Source: Arminella tubonensis (GTDB taxonomy: Bacteria > Pseudomonadota > Alphaproteobacteria > Rhizobiales > Rhizobiaceae). Taken from it: a stretch of 64,000 bases of DNA. The notes below the pieces were generated by a model. That model searched no databases and was not told the DNA's origin. It saw only the letters and a list, made by a program, of their open reading frames with translations. Below are positions 26,643 to 36,465 of this stretch, in pieces; the stretch's first letter is position 1; every line of letters begins with the position of its first letter. The translations under genes and the position numbers were made by a program. The stretch lies in the NCBI RefSeq assembly GCF_003240585.1, contig NZ_PCDP01000035.1, forward strand, positions 434,001 to 498,000, in the 5' to 3' direction.

Positions 26643-28043
26643 ATGAATGAAAACGCAGCAGGACACACCCGCGTGGCGATGGTCATGGACACCATCAGGC
26701 AGCGCGTCGCCGGCCGGAGCTTGACGCCGGGTGCAAAGCTTCCGTCTGTCAGGGCACTAGCCGGGACCTTGAAGGTGTCGATCTCGACTGTCGTCGATGC
26801 CTATGAGCGTCTGGTTGCCGAAGGGGCGATCCTGTCGAGACCTGGTTCCGGATTTTATGTCGCCAACCAGGCCGCCCCCTTCGCGCTGGCCGAAGTCGGA
26901 CCCAAGCTGGATCGCGCAATCGATCCGTTCTGGGTGTCGCGTCAGTCCCTGGAGGCAGGCGATGCCGACCTCAAGCCGGGTTGCGGTTGGCTGCCGCCGT
27001 CATGGTTGCCCGAGGAAGGTGTTCGTCGTGCCCTGCGAACACTCTCCCGTGCAGGTGGGTCGGCGCTGACCGACTACGGTTCGCCGCTCGGATTGCCGCT
27101 ACTCCGGCAACTCATTGCCCGACGCATGGCCGAACGAGGCATCGAGGCCTCTCCGGATCAGGTCATGCTGACTGAATCAGGCACGCAGGCCATCGATCTG
27201 CTATGTCGCTTTCTCCTTGAACCCGGCGACACCGTGCTGGTCGATGATCCCTGCTATTTCAACTTCCACGCGCTGCTGCGAGCCCATCGCGCAAAGATCA
27301 TCGGCGTGCCCTACACCCCGTCAGGCCCGGATATCGAGGCCTTTGCCCGGACAGTCGCCGAGCATCGGCCTCGTCTCTACATCACCAATTCCGGCATTCA
27401 CAACCCGACAGGGGCAACACTTTCTCCGGTCGTGGCCCACAGGATTCTGAAGCTTGCCGATCAGTTCGACCTGACGATCATCGAGGATGATATCTTCGCC
27501 GATCTCGAGCACACGGCAGCGCCGCGCCTTGCAGCCTTCGACGGGTTGGACCGCGTCATTCATATCGGCAGCTTCTCGAAGACCTTGTCGGCGTCAGCGC
27601 GCTGTGGATTTGTCGCAGCCAAACCGCAGTGGATCGATGGCCTGACCGATCTCAAGATCGCCACGTCATTTGGCGGCGGTCGGATGACGGCGGAACTCGT
27701 CCTGAATGTGTTGGGCGACGGCGGCTATCGAAAACACCTGGAGGTCGTACGGCACCGTCTCTCCGTCGCGATGCGCGAAGTTTCCGCCAAGCTGAAAAAC
27801 CTGGGAGTAACGCCCTGGCTGGAGCCCCAGGCCGGAATGTTCCTCTGGTGCCAACTGCCTGATGGTGTCGACGCCGCGAACGTCGCGCGTGCAGCGCTGG
27901 AAAAAAGGATAGTAATGGCGCCCGGAAACGCATTCAGCCTGTCGCAATCGGCCACCAGCTTCATGCGCTTCAACGTGTCCCAGACGCTTGACCCCCGCAT
28001 CTTTGAAGTGCTCCGTGAAGTGCTGGCTGGGCGGGCAAATTAG
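26643..28043 (+). CDS. MocR/PdxR-family regulator (GntR HTH fused to aminotransferase domain)
   Basis: 466 residues from the ATG at 26643; upstream in-frame starts would run through the presumed operator. The N-terminal GntR winged helix (about 20-80, LPSVRALAGTLKVSISTVVDAYERL) is joined to a fold-type I aminotransferase domain with TESGTQAIDLL, the Asn-Pro motif SGIHNPTGATLS, EDDIFADL and the PLP-lysine segment GSFSKTLSASARCGF. Such proteins sense PLP or amino-acid adducts and act as transcription factors. It probably controls the divergent EamA transporter. Confidence 0.88.
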   Translation: MNENAAGHTRVAMVMDTIRQRVAGRSLTPGAKLPSVRALAGTLKVSISTVVDAYERLVAEGAILSRPGSGFYVANQAAPFALAEVGPKLDRAIDPFWVSRQSLEAGDADLKPGCGWLPPSWLPEEGVRRALRTLSRAGGSALTDYGSPLGLPLLRQLIARRMAERGIEASPDQVMLTESGTQAIDLLCRFLLEPGDTVLVDDPCYFNFHALLRAHRAKIIGVPYTPSGPDIEAFARTVAEHRPRLYITNSGIHNPTGATLSPVVAHRILKLADQFDLTIIEDDIFADLEHTAAPRLAAFDGLDRVIHIGSFSKTLSASARCGFVAAKPQWIDGLTDLKIATSFGGGRMTAELVLNVLGDGGYRKHLEVVRHRLSVAMREVSAKLKNLGVTPWLEPQAGMFLWCQLPDGVDAANVARAALEKRIVMAPGNAFSLSQSATSFMRFNVSQTLDPRIFEVLREVLAGRAN

Positions 28044-28073
28044 TCTCAGGGATCAGCATCGCGAGGGCCGCCG

Positions 28074-28457
28074 CTAACCTCCCACTCGCTCGACTAGATG
28101 CGCGCGCGAGGGCGCAGGGTCAAACCGATCGGCGAAATATTGCGTCTCGTTGACCACGAGCCCTTCGCGGAATTCCATGATGCTCACCGCGTAAGATGGG
28201 ATGTCGTCATAGGTCAGTACGAATTCAGTAACCCAGAGGTCGCCGCTGCCGAGAATTCGCCGGACCGCAAAACGCTTCTTGTTTGGCTGGACGAATCGGC
28301 TCTCCTGAATGTTGCGGCGGCCGTGGATGCGCTCGCCCGACTGAGGATAATCAAGCACGGCATCCTCGTGGTAGATCTCGTGTTCGACCTTGAAATCGCT
28401 CGCGTCCGAAGCTTCCCAATGGCGCTCCAGCGCTATTCGCACGGCTCGATCATCCAT
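28074..28457 (-). CDS. SnoaL/NTF2-like protein
   Basis: 127 residues from the ATG at 28457 (GGAG 6 nt upstream). NTF2-like alpha+beta barrel typical of SnoaL-like polyketide-cyclase or ketosteroid-isomerase relatives: RHWEASDASDFKVEHEIYHEDAVLDYPQ is spread over helix 1 and strand 1, then WVTEFVLTYDD and a closing NETQYFADRFDPAP. No specific substrate can be named. Convergent with the MocR gene. Confidence 0.75.
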   Translation of the reverse strand: MDDRAVRIALERHWEASDASDFKVEHEIYHEDAVLDYPQSGERIHGRRNIQESRFVQPNKKRFAVRRILGSGDLWVTEFVLTYDDIPSYAVSIMEFREGLVVNETQYFADRFDPAPSRAHLVERVGG

Positions 28458-28678
28458 CTCAATCTCCTGCCAACGCTTGCCACTATCCCACGACGCGGCG
28501 ATTGCGGTCTGGATTGAGGATAGGCCGGTAGGGAGCCCACGACAACGCGCAGAATTCGTCGGCCAACGGCGATCGAGCAAGACATGTTACCCAATTGCTT
28601 TTACCGCTAGATTAGCGAATTCAATATCTCGATCCTCGCCGGCTTGACGCTCGTCGAGAGAGAACCAATGGTGTTGCT

Positions 28679-29701
28679 ATGAAAAAAATCGGATTTCTTT
28701 CCTTTGGGCATTGGACGCCTTCATCTCAATCACAGACCAGATCGGCAGCCGACGCACTGCTGCAGTCGATCGAGCTGGCGGTCGCGGCAGAGCAGTTGGG
28801 AGCCGACGGAGCGTACTTTCGGGTACATCATTTCGCACGCCAATTGGCAGCCCCCTTTCCGCTGCTCGCCGCCATCGGCGCCCGAACAAGCCGTATCGAG
28901 ATCGGCACGGGTGTTATCGACATGCGATACGAAAACCCGCTTTACATGGTTGAGGACGCAAGTGCCGCCGATCTCATTTCGAAAGGACGTCTGCAGCTGG
29001 GGATAAGTCGGGGCTCGCCGGAGCAGGTGATCGACGGCTGGCGGCACTTCGGCTACGCGCCGGCTGAAGGCGAGACCGAACAGGACATGGCGCGCCGCAA
29101 TGCCGAAGTTTTTCTCGATATGTTGCGCGGCCAGGGTTTTGCACAACCCAATCCCAGGCCAATGTTTCCAAACCCTCCTGGGCTATTGCGTGTCGAGCCG
29201 CATTCCGAAGGCTTGCGCGAGCGGATCTGGTGGGGTGCCAGCTCGAACGCGACTGCCGTATGGGCCGCGAAGGCCGGCATGAACTTGCAGAGTTCCACGC
29301 TGAAGGACGATGAGACCGGTCAACCCTTCCACGTCCAGCAGGCCGACCAGATCAGGGCATTTCGCGAAGCGTGGAAGGCTGCCGGTCATCGACGCGAGCC
29401 AAGGGTCTCAGTTAGCAGAAGCATATTTGCCCTCGTCGACGACCGTGATCGCTCCTACTTCGGGCGTGGAGACCAGAGCGAGGATAAGATTGGCTTCATC
29501 GATGACAGGACCCGCGCGATTTTTGGCCGAAGCTATGCTGCCGAACCAGATGTCCTGATTGATCAACTGGCAAAGGATGAGGCAATCGCCGAGGCTGACA
29601 CACTTCTTTTGACGGTCCCAAACCAGCTCGGGGTGGATTACAATGCTCACGTTTTGGAAGCATTCCTGACGCATGTCGCACCGGCTCTCGGCTGGCATTG
29701 A
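28679..29701 (+). CDS. LLM-class flavin-dependent oxidoreductase (luciferase-like)
   Basis: 340 residues, bacterial-luciferase TIM-barrel family using F420 or FMN. Visible family segments are the opening KKIGFLSFGHW, AEQLGADGAYFRVHHFA near 38-54, IEIGTGVIDMRYENPLYMVEDAS near 73-95 and RLQLGISRGSPEQVIDGW near 103. Substrate unknown. Monocistronic; divergent from the NTF2-like gene. Confidence 0.85.
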   Translation: MKKIGFLSFGHWTPSSQSQTRSAADALLQSIELAVAAEQLGADGAYFRVHHFARQLAAPFPLLAAIGARTSRIEIGTGVIDMRYENPLYMVEDASAADLISKGRLQLGISRGSPEQVIDGWRHFGYAPAEGETEQDMARRNAEVFLDMLRGQGFAQPNPRPMFPNPPGLLRVEPHSEGLRERIWWGASSNATAVWAAKAGMNLQSSTLKDDETGQPFHVQQADQIRAFREAWKAAGHRREPRVSVSRSIFALVDDRDRSYFGRGDQSEDKIGFIDDRTRAIFGRSYAAEPDVLIDQLAKDEAIAEADTLLLTVPNQLGVDYNAHVLEAFLTHVAPALGWH

Positions 29702-29966
29702 ACTAGCTGCGGCCCAAGCCAGGTGTTATTCAAGCCAGACTGCACAGGCCAATCGCCTCGTCGTTCTGGCTTCCCTGCCCTCCGGAGGCATTTGGTCTTC
29801 CATCGTTCACAATACGCGCGCGACTGCGTACGACTAAAAGTTGAAATTGCAGTCGATCTCTCTATTTATGATTGAACGCGAATTTACCGCGATCTTAACA
29901 ACGTCCAATCGCAACCGCGATCGTTAGGCAGCGAACACTCCCCGCAGCAATCATACGAGGAATTGG

Positions 29967-32273
29967 ATGCAAGACACCCACTCGCGTCGCCGCCTGCCAG
30001 AGGTGCCGCCTGAACAATCGCAGATTGCCGTACTGCAGGCGACGGTGGAACGGCTTCAGGCCGGGTTCGACGACAGTACCAAAGCGAAGAAGGAGTGGAG
30101 CGCCGAGCGCACGCTGCTACGCGCGATGGTCGATCACGTTCCGGACGCCCTCTTCGTGAAGGATCTGCAGAGCAGATTTATCATCATCAATAGAACCGTA
30201 GCCCGGTTTCACGGGCTTATCGACCCCGATGAGGTGATCGGCAAGACCGACTTTGATCTTCACACGTTCGAGACTGCATCGAAGTTCTTCGAGATCGAGC
30301 AACGTATCATGCAAACCGGCAGTCCGATGATCGATATGGAGGAGGTTGTAATCGACCGCCCGACTGGCGACACCAAGTGGCTTTCGACATCCAAGGTCGC
30401 CATGCGCAACGATCAGGGCGAAATAGTCGGCCTCGTCGGCATATCGCGCGATGTCACTGTCCGCAAGCGCGATGAGATCTTGCGCGAGGAACAGGCCCAT
30501 GTCCTTGAGATGATCGCGATGAACTTGCCCCTGGAAAAGGTCCTCGAGCGCATCGTGCTGTTGATGGAAACGCAGCTGCAGGGCGTTTTCGGCTCGATCC
30601 TGCTGCTTGACCCGGACGGAACTCATCTGAAGCATGGCGCAGCTCCGAGCCTGCCTGCCGCATACAATCAAGCCATAGACGGCACTGCAATCGGTCCCGG
30701 TGTTGGCTCGTGCGGAACGGCCGCCTATCGGAGGGAAAGTGTCATCGTTACGGATATCGCCAACGATCCATTGTGGGTCGACTTCCGCGAGCTGGCAGAA
30801 CGCTATGAGCTCCGCTCTTGCTGGTCGACACCGATCATATCACACCTCGGCGCCGTTCTTGGCACCTTTGCAATGTACTCTCGCGACATTCGTGCTCCCG
30901 ACGTTTGGGAAACAAATCTCACCGGGCTGGTCACCCGGATCGCGGCCATCGCCATCGAGCGCAAACTTGCCGAAGATCAAATAATCTTCGTGGCCCACCA
31001 TGATAGTCTGACGGGCCTCGCCAACCGCACCCTTTTGAAGGATCGCCTTGTCCAGGCGATGTTGCAGACCGAGCGCTATAACCCTTGTGTGTCCGTCGTT
31101 TTTGTCGACCTCGATGATTTCAAGTCGGTCAATGACAGCCTCGGTCACGCGGCTGGAGACCAGCTGCTCAAGATCGTCGCGGGGCGCATGGTCGACTGCG
31201 TCAGGCCTATCGACGCCGTTGTGCGGCTGGGTGGGGACGAATTCGTAATCCTGCTTGTTGACCAGCCCGAAGGTACGGACGCTATCTCGGCGACGCTCGA
31301 CAAGATGCGGATGGCGATAGCAGAACCCATCTCCATCGAAGGACGGCCGTTCCATATCGCCTGTAGCATGGGTGTCGCGACCTACCCGAACGATGGCCCT
31401 GACGCCGAGGCGCTTCTCACCAACGCCGATGCTGCAATGTACAAGGCCAAGGAAGCCGGAGGCGACGGCTTCCAGTTCTTCACGGCGGAAATGAACGTGA
31501 AGGTTCACGAGCGCCTCGCCCTGCAGGATGCGATGCGCGACGGCATCGGCAGATCCGAATTCTATCTGGTCTATCAGCCGCAGGTCGACATTCAATCGGG
31601 TCGGATCTTCGCAGTCGAAGCCCTGGTGCGATGGAAGCATCCGGTCCGCGGAGTAATTTCGCCAAATGAGTTCATAACGTTGGCCGAGGAGACAGGTTTG
31701 ATAGTCCCTCTTGGCGACTGGGTGTTGAACGAAGCCTGTCGGCAAAACAAGGCCTGGCAAGATGCCGGGCTACCACCCGTCAGCGTTTGCGTGAATGTTT
31801 CCGCCCGCCAGTTCCAGGACAAGAAATGGACAAGCCACGTGACCAGTGCGCTGGAGGAGAGCGGGCTCGACGCCAGATATCTGGAGCTGGAACTTACGGA
31901 AAGCCTGGTGATGCGGGACGTCGACCAGGCGATTGTCACGATGAAGGAACTTCAGGCACTCGGCGTCCATTTCGCCATCGACGACTTTGGTACGGGCTAT
32001 TCGAGCCTCAGCGCTTTGAAAAGCTTGCCCGTGTCCCGGCTCAAGATCGACCAATCGTTCGTGCTCAATCTCGCAACTGACGAGGACGACAGGACCATCG
32101 CAGCCGTGGTCATCTCGCTGGGGCAACGGCTTAACCTGAAGGTCATAGCGGAAGGAGTGGAGACCAATGAACAGCTTGGCTTCCTGCGCGACAGCCATTG
32201 CGACGAGTTTCAGGGATATCTGTTCAGCAGGCCAGTCGAAGCCGCAGCGATCGCTGCTCTGCTTCAGGCTTGA
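29967..32273 (+). CDS. PAS-GAF-GGDEF-EAL cyclic-di-GMP protein
   Basis: 768-residue cytoplasmic sensor for cyclic-di-GMP. An N-terminal coiled coil precedes a PAS domain (about 50-165; ALFVKDLQSRFIIINRTVARF), a GAF domain (about 180-335), a GGDEF domain (about 345-505) with intact RLGGDEFVILL, and an EAL domain (about 520-765) with FAVEALVRWKHP, NVSARQFQD and DDFGTGYSSLSALKSLPVSR. Both catalytic motifs look intact, so it could make or break cyclic-di-GMP according to PAS/GAF signals. GAGGA lies 5 nt before the ATG. Confidence 0.92.
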   Translation: MQDTHSRRRLPEVPPEQSQIAVLQATVERLQAGFDDSTKAKKEWSAERTLLRAMVDHVPDALFVKDLQSRFIIINRTVARFHGLIDPDEVIGKTDFDLHTFETASKFFEIEQRIMQTGSPMIDMEEVVIDRPTGDTKWLSTSKVAMRNDQGEIVGLVGISRDVTVRKRDEILREEQAHVLEMIAMNLPLEKVLERIVLLMETQLQGVFGSILLLDPDGTHLKHGAAPSLPAAYNQAIDGTAIGPGVGSCGTAAYRRESVIVTDIANDPLWVDFRELAERYELRSCWSTPIISHLGAVLGTFAMYSRDIRAPDVWETNLTGLVTRIAAIAIERKLAEDQIIFVAHHDSLTGLANRTLLKDRLVQAMLQTERYNPCVSVVFVDLDDFKSVNDSLGHAAGDQLLKIVAGRMVDCVRPIDAVVRLGGDEFVILLVDQPEGTDAISATLDKMRMAIAEPISIEGRPFHIACSMGVATYPNDGPDAEALLTNADAAMYKAKEAGGDGFQFFTAEMNVKVHERLALQDAMRDGIGRSEFYLVYQPQVDIQSGRIFAVEALVRWKHPVRGVISPNEFITLAEETGLIVPLGDWVLNEACRQNKAWQDAGLPPVSVCVNVSARQFQDKKWTSHVTSALEESGLDARYLELELTESLVMRDVDQAIVTMKELQALGVHFAIDDFGTGYSSLSALKSLPVSRLKIDQSFVLNLATDEDDRTIAAVVISLGQRLNLKVIAEGVETNEQLGFLRDSHCDEFQGYLFSRPVEAAAIAALLQA

Positions 32274-32587
32274 TCTTTGAGCATTTCACCCGCGGTTTGC
32301 GGCTGTTGATGGATGAGACAAAGCTCACGTTAACGCTACCGTTCGGCACCATCGTGACTGCTTTACAAAGCGGGTAGTGGGATGGCACCACGGCCATAAG
32401 GTTGTCACTGAGCACCGCGTCTGCCGCTAGCAGTTTTTGCAAAAGCCCGGTCACTTTCCGGGCCTTTGAACATTTCGCGTTGGCGCGGCAAGCTTCGACT
32501 TGCTTTGGTGCCGTATACGCGGTTGGATGGCTAACTCACGACGCTCGGCATTCACGGGGTGTTGTCAGTTGATCATTGGAGGGTGCC
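32274..32587. other. Intergenic region with a terminator-like hairpin
   Basis: 314 bp between the GGDEF-EAL gene and the small charged-protein gene. A stem GCCCGG/CCGGGC at 32445-32450 and 32458-32463, flanked by AAAA and CTTT, may terminate the upstream gene late. A 76-codon minus-strand frame here has no family features. Confidence 0.5.
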
Positions 32588-32803
32588 ATGGACTTGGCGA
32601 AGCTTCGAGAAAGCTACGAGCAGAAGCTAAGAGAGCACGAGGAAACACTTCTGGCTTTGGACGACAAGGGCGTTCGTCACTTCCGGCAAGAGGGCGACGG
32701 ACCGCTGGCCGATATCTCCGAGGAGATCAAAGCTGAGTATCATCGGCACATTGCGAGCTACGCTGCCCTGATTGCCGAGATCAACGCAATACTGGGCACA
32801 TAG
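32588..32803 (+). CDS. Small charged helical protein, unknown function
   Basis: 71 residues from the ATG at 32588, preceded by TTGGAGGGTGCC. Almost entirely charged helix: LRESYEQKLREHEETLLALDDKG, then a short turn GDGPLADISEEI and a final helix. No family recognised; it could be a regulatory partner of a nearby kinase, but nothing in the sequence proves this. It converges on the HWE kinase gene, 35 bp away. Confidence 0.65.
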   Translation: MDLAKLRESYEQKLREHEETLLALDDKGVRHFRQEGDGPLADISEEIKAEYHRHIASYAALIAEINAILGT

Positions 32804-32838
32804 CGCAGGCTTTCCAGCATGAAGCGCTGTCGCGGCAA

Positions 32839-34299
32839 TTATTGACCACCCAATCGATCCCGCGCCACGGAAAGGCGTATCGACAGCCCCTCGGGCTTCC
32901 AATCACGGACGATCTCGCCGCCCAACTGGCTTCGCACGGTCGCCTTGCCCAGTACCGTGCCAAATCCCTCTCCATCCGTTTGACGAGCAACAAGTGGGCC
33001 GTTGCGCTCGGTCCATGTCAGGACAAAACGGTCTCCTTCGTCATCGCAGTTGATGTCGACCACACCTTCGGACACGGACAACGCCCCATATTTGGCGGCG
33101 TTGGTCGCAAATTCGTGCAGGAGCAATGCAAAGCTCGTAACGGCAGCACCGCTGATCGGGGTATCCGGACCAACGATGTTGGCACGCGGCTGTTGATTGT
33201 CCGGACAATTGTCGTAGGGCGCGAGGATTGTTCCGATCAACCGATGCAGCGTGGTTGCCTGCTCGGTTCTGCCGGTCGCCTCGGAGGTCGATGGAACAGT
33301 CAATGCATGCGCTTGCGCCAACGCGCTCAACCGGGCTCGAACTGCGCTGGCAAGCTCGGCCGGTGTGCTAGCGGATCGGGCGCTGAGCGAGACAACGCTG
33401 CTTGCCAGTGTGAACAGGTTCTTGACGCGGTGGTCCATCTCTCGGATGAGAAGATGCTGTTGCTCCTCGGCGCGCCTGCGCTCGGTGATATCGCGAGCGA
33501 TCTTCGAAGCGCCGATGACCCTGCCCTCGCGATTTCTGATCGGCGACACCGACAGGGAAATCTCGATAAGGCTGCCGTCCTTGCGCCGCCGGATCGTCTC
33601 GTAGTGATCGATACGTTCGCCGCGGCGAATGCGGCTCAATATGTCAGTTTCCTCGTTGTGCCGATCGAGCGGGATCAACATCACCACGTGCCTGCCGATC
33701 GCTTCCTCAGCTGTATAGCCGAACAGCCGCTCCGCACCGCGGTTCCAGCTAATGATCGTACCGTTCAAGTCTTTGGCGAGGATCGCATCGTCAGAGGATT
33801 CGACGATGGCCGCAAAACGCTGCGCCGCTTCGTCAACGCTTGCCCGTTCCGAAAGGTCGACCAGCATATTGACGGCACCGATCAGATTGCCATCGGCATC
33901 AAAGAGCGGTGTTGGGAATGCCAGGAAGGGAACGCGCGTGCCATCCGGGCGCTCGGCGACCGCCTCCATTCCTCTATTGGCGCACCTGTCCTTCAGCGCT
34001 GTGGCCATTGGACACTTGTCATGCGGCAGAGGGCTGCCATCGGGCCAATACAGCTTCCACGATCCACAAAATTCGCTTTTGCCGATCTCTGGTCGGATGC
34101 CCCACATTTCAACAGCAGCGCTGTTGTAGAACGTAATGCGACCGCCCGCATCCGTCATGTAGATCGGCTCGGGAAGGGCTTCGAGAATGTGTTGAACGTT
34201 GACATCCACAGCCGGCGGCCGCGTGCGTTCACCACTATTGGTCTGCTTTGCCTTGATGCCGTTAGTGACATCATCTCGTGCGTCTACCGAAAGGGACAT
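32839..34299 (-). CDS. HWE-family sensor histidine kinase with two PAS domains
   Basis: 486 residues, soluble. PAS 1 at about 38-150 (ALPEPIYMTDAGGRITFYNS, with a PAC-like RVPFLAFPTPLF) and PAS 2 at about 160-285 (DDAILAKDLNGTIISWNRGAERLFGY). The kinase core has the phospho-acceptor segment REMDHRVKNLFTLASSVVSL and the W-x-E signature WTERNGP that define the HWE/HisKA_2 group, common in rhizobia and often part of the general stress response or light sensing. No receiver or partner regulator is adjacent. Same strand as the hybrid kinase but 114 bp away. Confidence 0.9.
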   Translation of the reverse strand: MSLSVDARDDVTNGIKAKQTNSGERTRPPAVDVNVQHILEALPEPIYMTDAGGRITFYNSAAVEMWGIRPEIGKSEFCGSWKLYWPDGSPLPHDKCPMATALKDRCANRGMEAVAERPDGTRVPFLAFPTPLFDADGNLIGAVNMLVDLSERASVDEAAQRFAAIVESSDDAILAKDLNGTIISWNRGAERLFGYTAEEAIGRHVVMLIPLDRHNEETDILSRIRRGERIDHYETIRRRKDGSLIEISLSVSPIRNREGRVIGASKIARDITERRRAEEQQHLLIREMDHRVKNLFTLASSVVSLSARSASTPAELASAVRARLSALAQAHALTVPSTSEATGRTEQATTLHRLIGTILAPYDNCPDNQQPRANIVGPDTPISGAAVTSFALLLHEFATNAAKYGALSVSEGVVDINCDDEGDRFVLTWTERNGPLVARQTDGEGFGTVLGKATVRSQLGGEIVRDWKPEGLSIRLSVARDRLGGQ

Positions 34300-34413
34300 T
34301 CGTCTCTCCGCAAGTGCCGTTGGATCGGCTTTCTACGGCCGGGAATTCATTAGCGGAAGGGATAGAACGATAACCCTCCGGGAGGCTGAAGTATAGCGGC
34401 CGTCTTCGCTGGT

Positions 34414-36465
34414 TCATTGTGGTTCCGCCCGCAGTACTTTTCCAATCTCGGACGCGAGCTGCGCCTGAGTATAAGGCTTTCCAAGACGCGGGAGCTCGAT
34501 CCCGGCGTCGGGCGGCAAGTCTGCATATCCCGTCGCCAGCAGGATGGGCATATCGGGAGCGAAAGGGCGGGATGCCTTGGCTAATTCGGCACCCGTCATG
34601 CCAGGCATGGAATAATCGGTGATCATAAGATCGAATCTTTCCCCGCTCCTCAGGATATCGAGCGCATCCTGGCCTGAATTCGCCTCTACGACCTCGTGCC
34701 CCAGGTCTTCGAGCATGTCTACCGAGCTCATGGCGATCAACGCGTCGTCGTCCACCACAAGAATCCGAATAGCCCTTTGTTCGGCGACTTCCAGAGCTTT
34801 GGCTGCGCGCTCGCGCAGCGGCGCCGTAGCGGCTTCAGGAACCCAAAGTTCGGCCGTCGTTCCCTTTCCGACAGCACTTGTCAGACGGAGCGCGCCCTTG
34901 AGCTGCAACGCCAGTCCGTGAACCATCGACAGACCAAGTCCTGTTCCCTTGCCGAGTTCCTTGGTGGAGAAAAACGGCTCGGTCGCCCTCTGGAGGGTCG
35001 CCTCGTCCATCCCTTGTCCTGTGTCTTCGACCGAAAGGACGACATATCGCCCCGGTGCGAGCCCGCTCTCGGCTGAATCTATTCTATGCGAACGCAGTCC
35101 GATCTTGACCTTTCCGCCATCAGGCATTGCGTCGCGCGCATTCACCGCAAGATTGAGCAAGGCAAGTTCGACCTGGTTGGCATCGACGAGAGCGGGCGGG
35201 ATGGAATCGCCGAGGTCGGTCTCGATGGCCACCATGGAGCCAACCGAACGTCTGAGGAGATCCTCCATTTCAGAAACCAGGAGGCTGAGACAGGTCGCTT
35301 CCACGACCAGATCCTGACGTCTCGCGAATGCAAGAAGGCGTTGCGTCAGAGCAGCGCCGCGCTTGGCACCCTGGAACGCGCCGTCGATCAGCCGGGTTGC
35401 TCTTGCATCGCCATCCGCATGCTTTCGCAGCATCTCAAGATTTCCAAGAACAGCCATGAGAAGATTGTTGAAGTCGTGAGCTATGCCACCTGTTAGCTGG
35501 CCGATCGCTTCCATCTTCTGCGCTTGGCGCAGGTTTTCTTCGGCCCTCTCACGCTGCGCAACTTCTTCAATAAGCTTCGCGTGTGCCGCTTTCAGTTCAG
35601 CCGTTCTTTCGGCAACCCTGTCCTCCAGTGTATCGTTCATACTCCGCAAGGTATTCTCGGCCGTCTTCCGGTCTGTGATATCGGAGGACACGCCGACCAG
35701 CTTCTGGGCCTTGCCGTTTCTATCGCGGTAAACCTGCGCCCTGCCCTCAATCCAATGGATCGACCCATCCGGCCAGATGCAGCGGTACTCGATGGCATAG
35801 TCATTGCCGGTTTCGATCGTCTCTCGCACTTCCCTTCGTATCCGCGCGACATCGTCGGGATGAATGCTGCCAATCAGATCGTCATAGCTGACGCTTTCGT
35901 CGACCCCTCTCCCGAAGATGCCCCGGCAGATCTCCGAGGTCGCCAGAGCCATCGATGGTAGGTCAAGCTCCCAGGAACCGAGATGCCCGGCTTCAAGGGC
36001 AGTCTGCAGCCGCCGTTCGCTCTTTGCCAGCTCATCGATCCGGGCGCGAGCTTCGTATTGTCTCCTTCGGCCCTTGAGAGCTGTGCGCGCCACGCTGATG
36101 AAGGTGGTGGCATGGAATGGCCGCTCCAGAAAGGTGACGTTTCCGAGCACTTCCGAAAGCCGGGCCGCAGCCGGGTTTTTCTCGGGGCCCCCGCCTCGGT
36201 GTGTCAGCACCACGAACGGCAGGTCCGACCAACTCGGCTGGTCGGCAATCCAGGCTGCAATCTGCCGCAGGTCGCTTGCTCGGAGGGCCTCCTCAGTCAG
36301 GATGCCAAAGGCGATGTCGTCGCCAAGCAGGCTTACAAATGAAACAAGGTCGTCCGCATTCCTGCACGGAATCGCCGCCTCCTTGAGAAGCGACGCTGCC
36401 ACCTCGGAATCACGGCCCATGGGCGTATATATGAGAGCGGCGGCGCGTTCAGGAATTGTCTTCAC
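34414..36465 (-). CDS. Hybrid histidine kinase (pseudo-receiver, PAS, HisKA, HATPase, receiver)
   Basis: About 683 residues from a GTG at 36465 (a GTG at 36471 and a farther ATG at 36531 are alternatives). The N-terminal ~130 residues resemble a receiver in which the acceptor Asp is replaced (GILTEEAL) but the late Lys/Pro turn remains as LERPFH. Then come PAS/PAC (about 150-265), a coiled coil, HisKA with IAHDFNNLLMAVLGNLEML, HATPase (NAVNARDAMPDGG-like LAVNARDAMPDGG and GTGLGLSMV) and a C-terminal receiver (ILVVDDDALIAM, MITDYSMPGMTG, LGKPY). Its start overlaps the 3' end of the KaiC-like gene, so the two are translationally linked. Confidence 0.9.
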   Translation of the reverse strand: MKTIPERAAALIYTPMGRDSEVAASLLKEAAIPCRNADDLVSFVSLLGDDIAFGILTEEALRASDLRQIAAWIADQPSWSDLPFVVLTHRGGGPEKNPAAARLSEVLGNVTFLERPFHATTFISVARTALKGRRRQYEARARIDELAKSERRLQTALEAGHLGSWELDLPSMALATSEICRGIFGRGVDESVSYDDLIGSIHPDDVARIRREVRETIETGNDYAIEYRCIWPDGSIHWIEGRAQVYRDRNGKAQKLVGVSSDITDRKTAENTLRSMNDTLEDRVAERTAELKAAHAKLIEEVAQRERAEENLRQAQKMEAIGQLTGGIAHDFNNLLMAVLGNLEMLRKHADGDARATRLIDGAFQGAKRGAALTQRLLAFARRQDLVVEATCLSLLVSEMEDLLRRSVGSMVAIETDLGDSIPPALVDANQVELALLNLAVNARDAMPDGGKVKIGLRSHRIDSAESGLAPGRYVVLSVEDTGQGMDEATLQRATEPFFSTKELGKGTGLGLSMVHGLALQLKGALRLTSAVGKGTTAELWVPEAATAPLRERAAKALEVAEQRAIRILVVDDDALIAMSSVDMLEDLGHEVVEANSGQDALDILRSGERFDLMITDYSMPGMTGAELAKASRPFAPDMPILLATGYADLPPDAGIELPRLGKPYTQAQLASEIGKVLRAEPQ

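Noticed and set aside
32842-34353. 503-codon plus-strand frame opposite the HWE kinase
   Set aside because: Shadow of the kinase gene, which has clear PAS and HWE motifs; the plus-strand protein has none.
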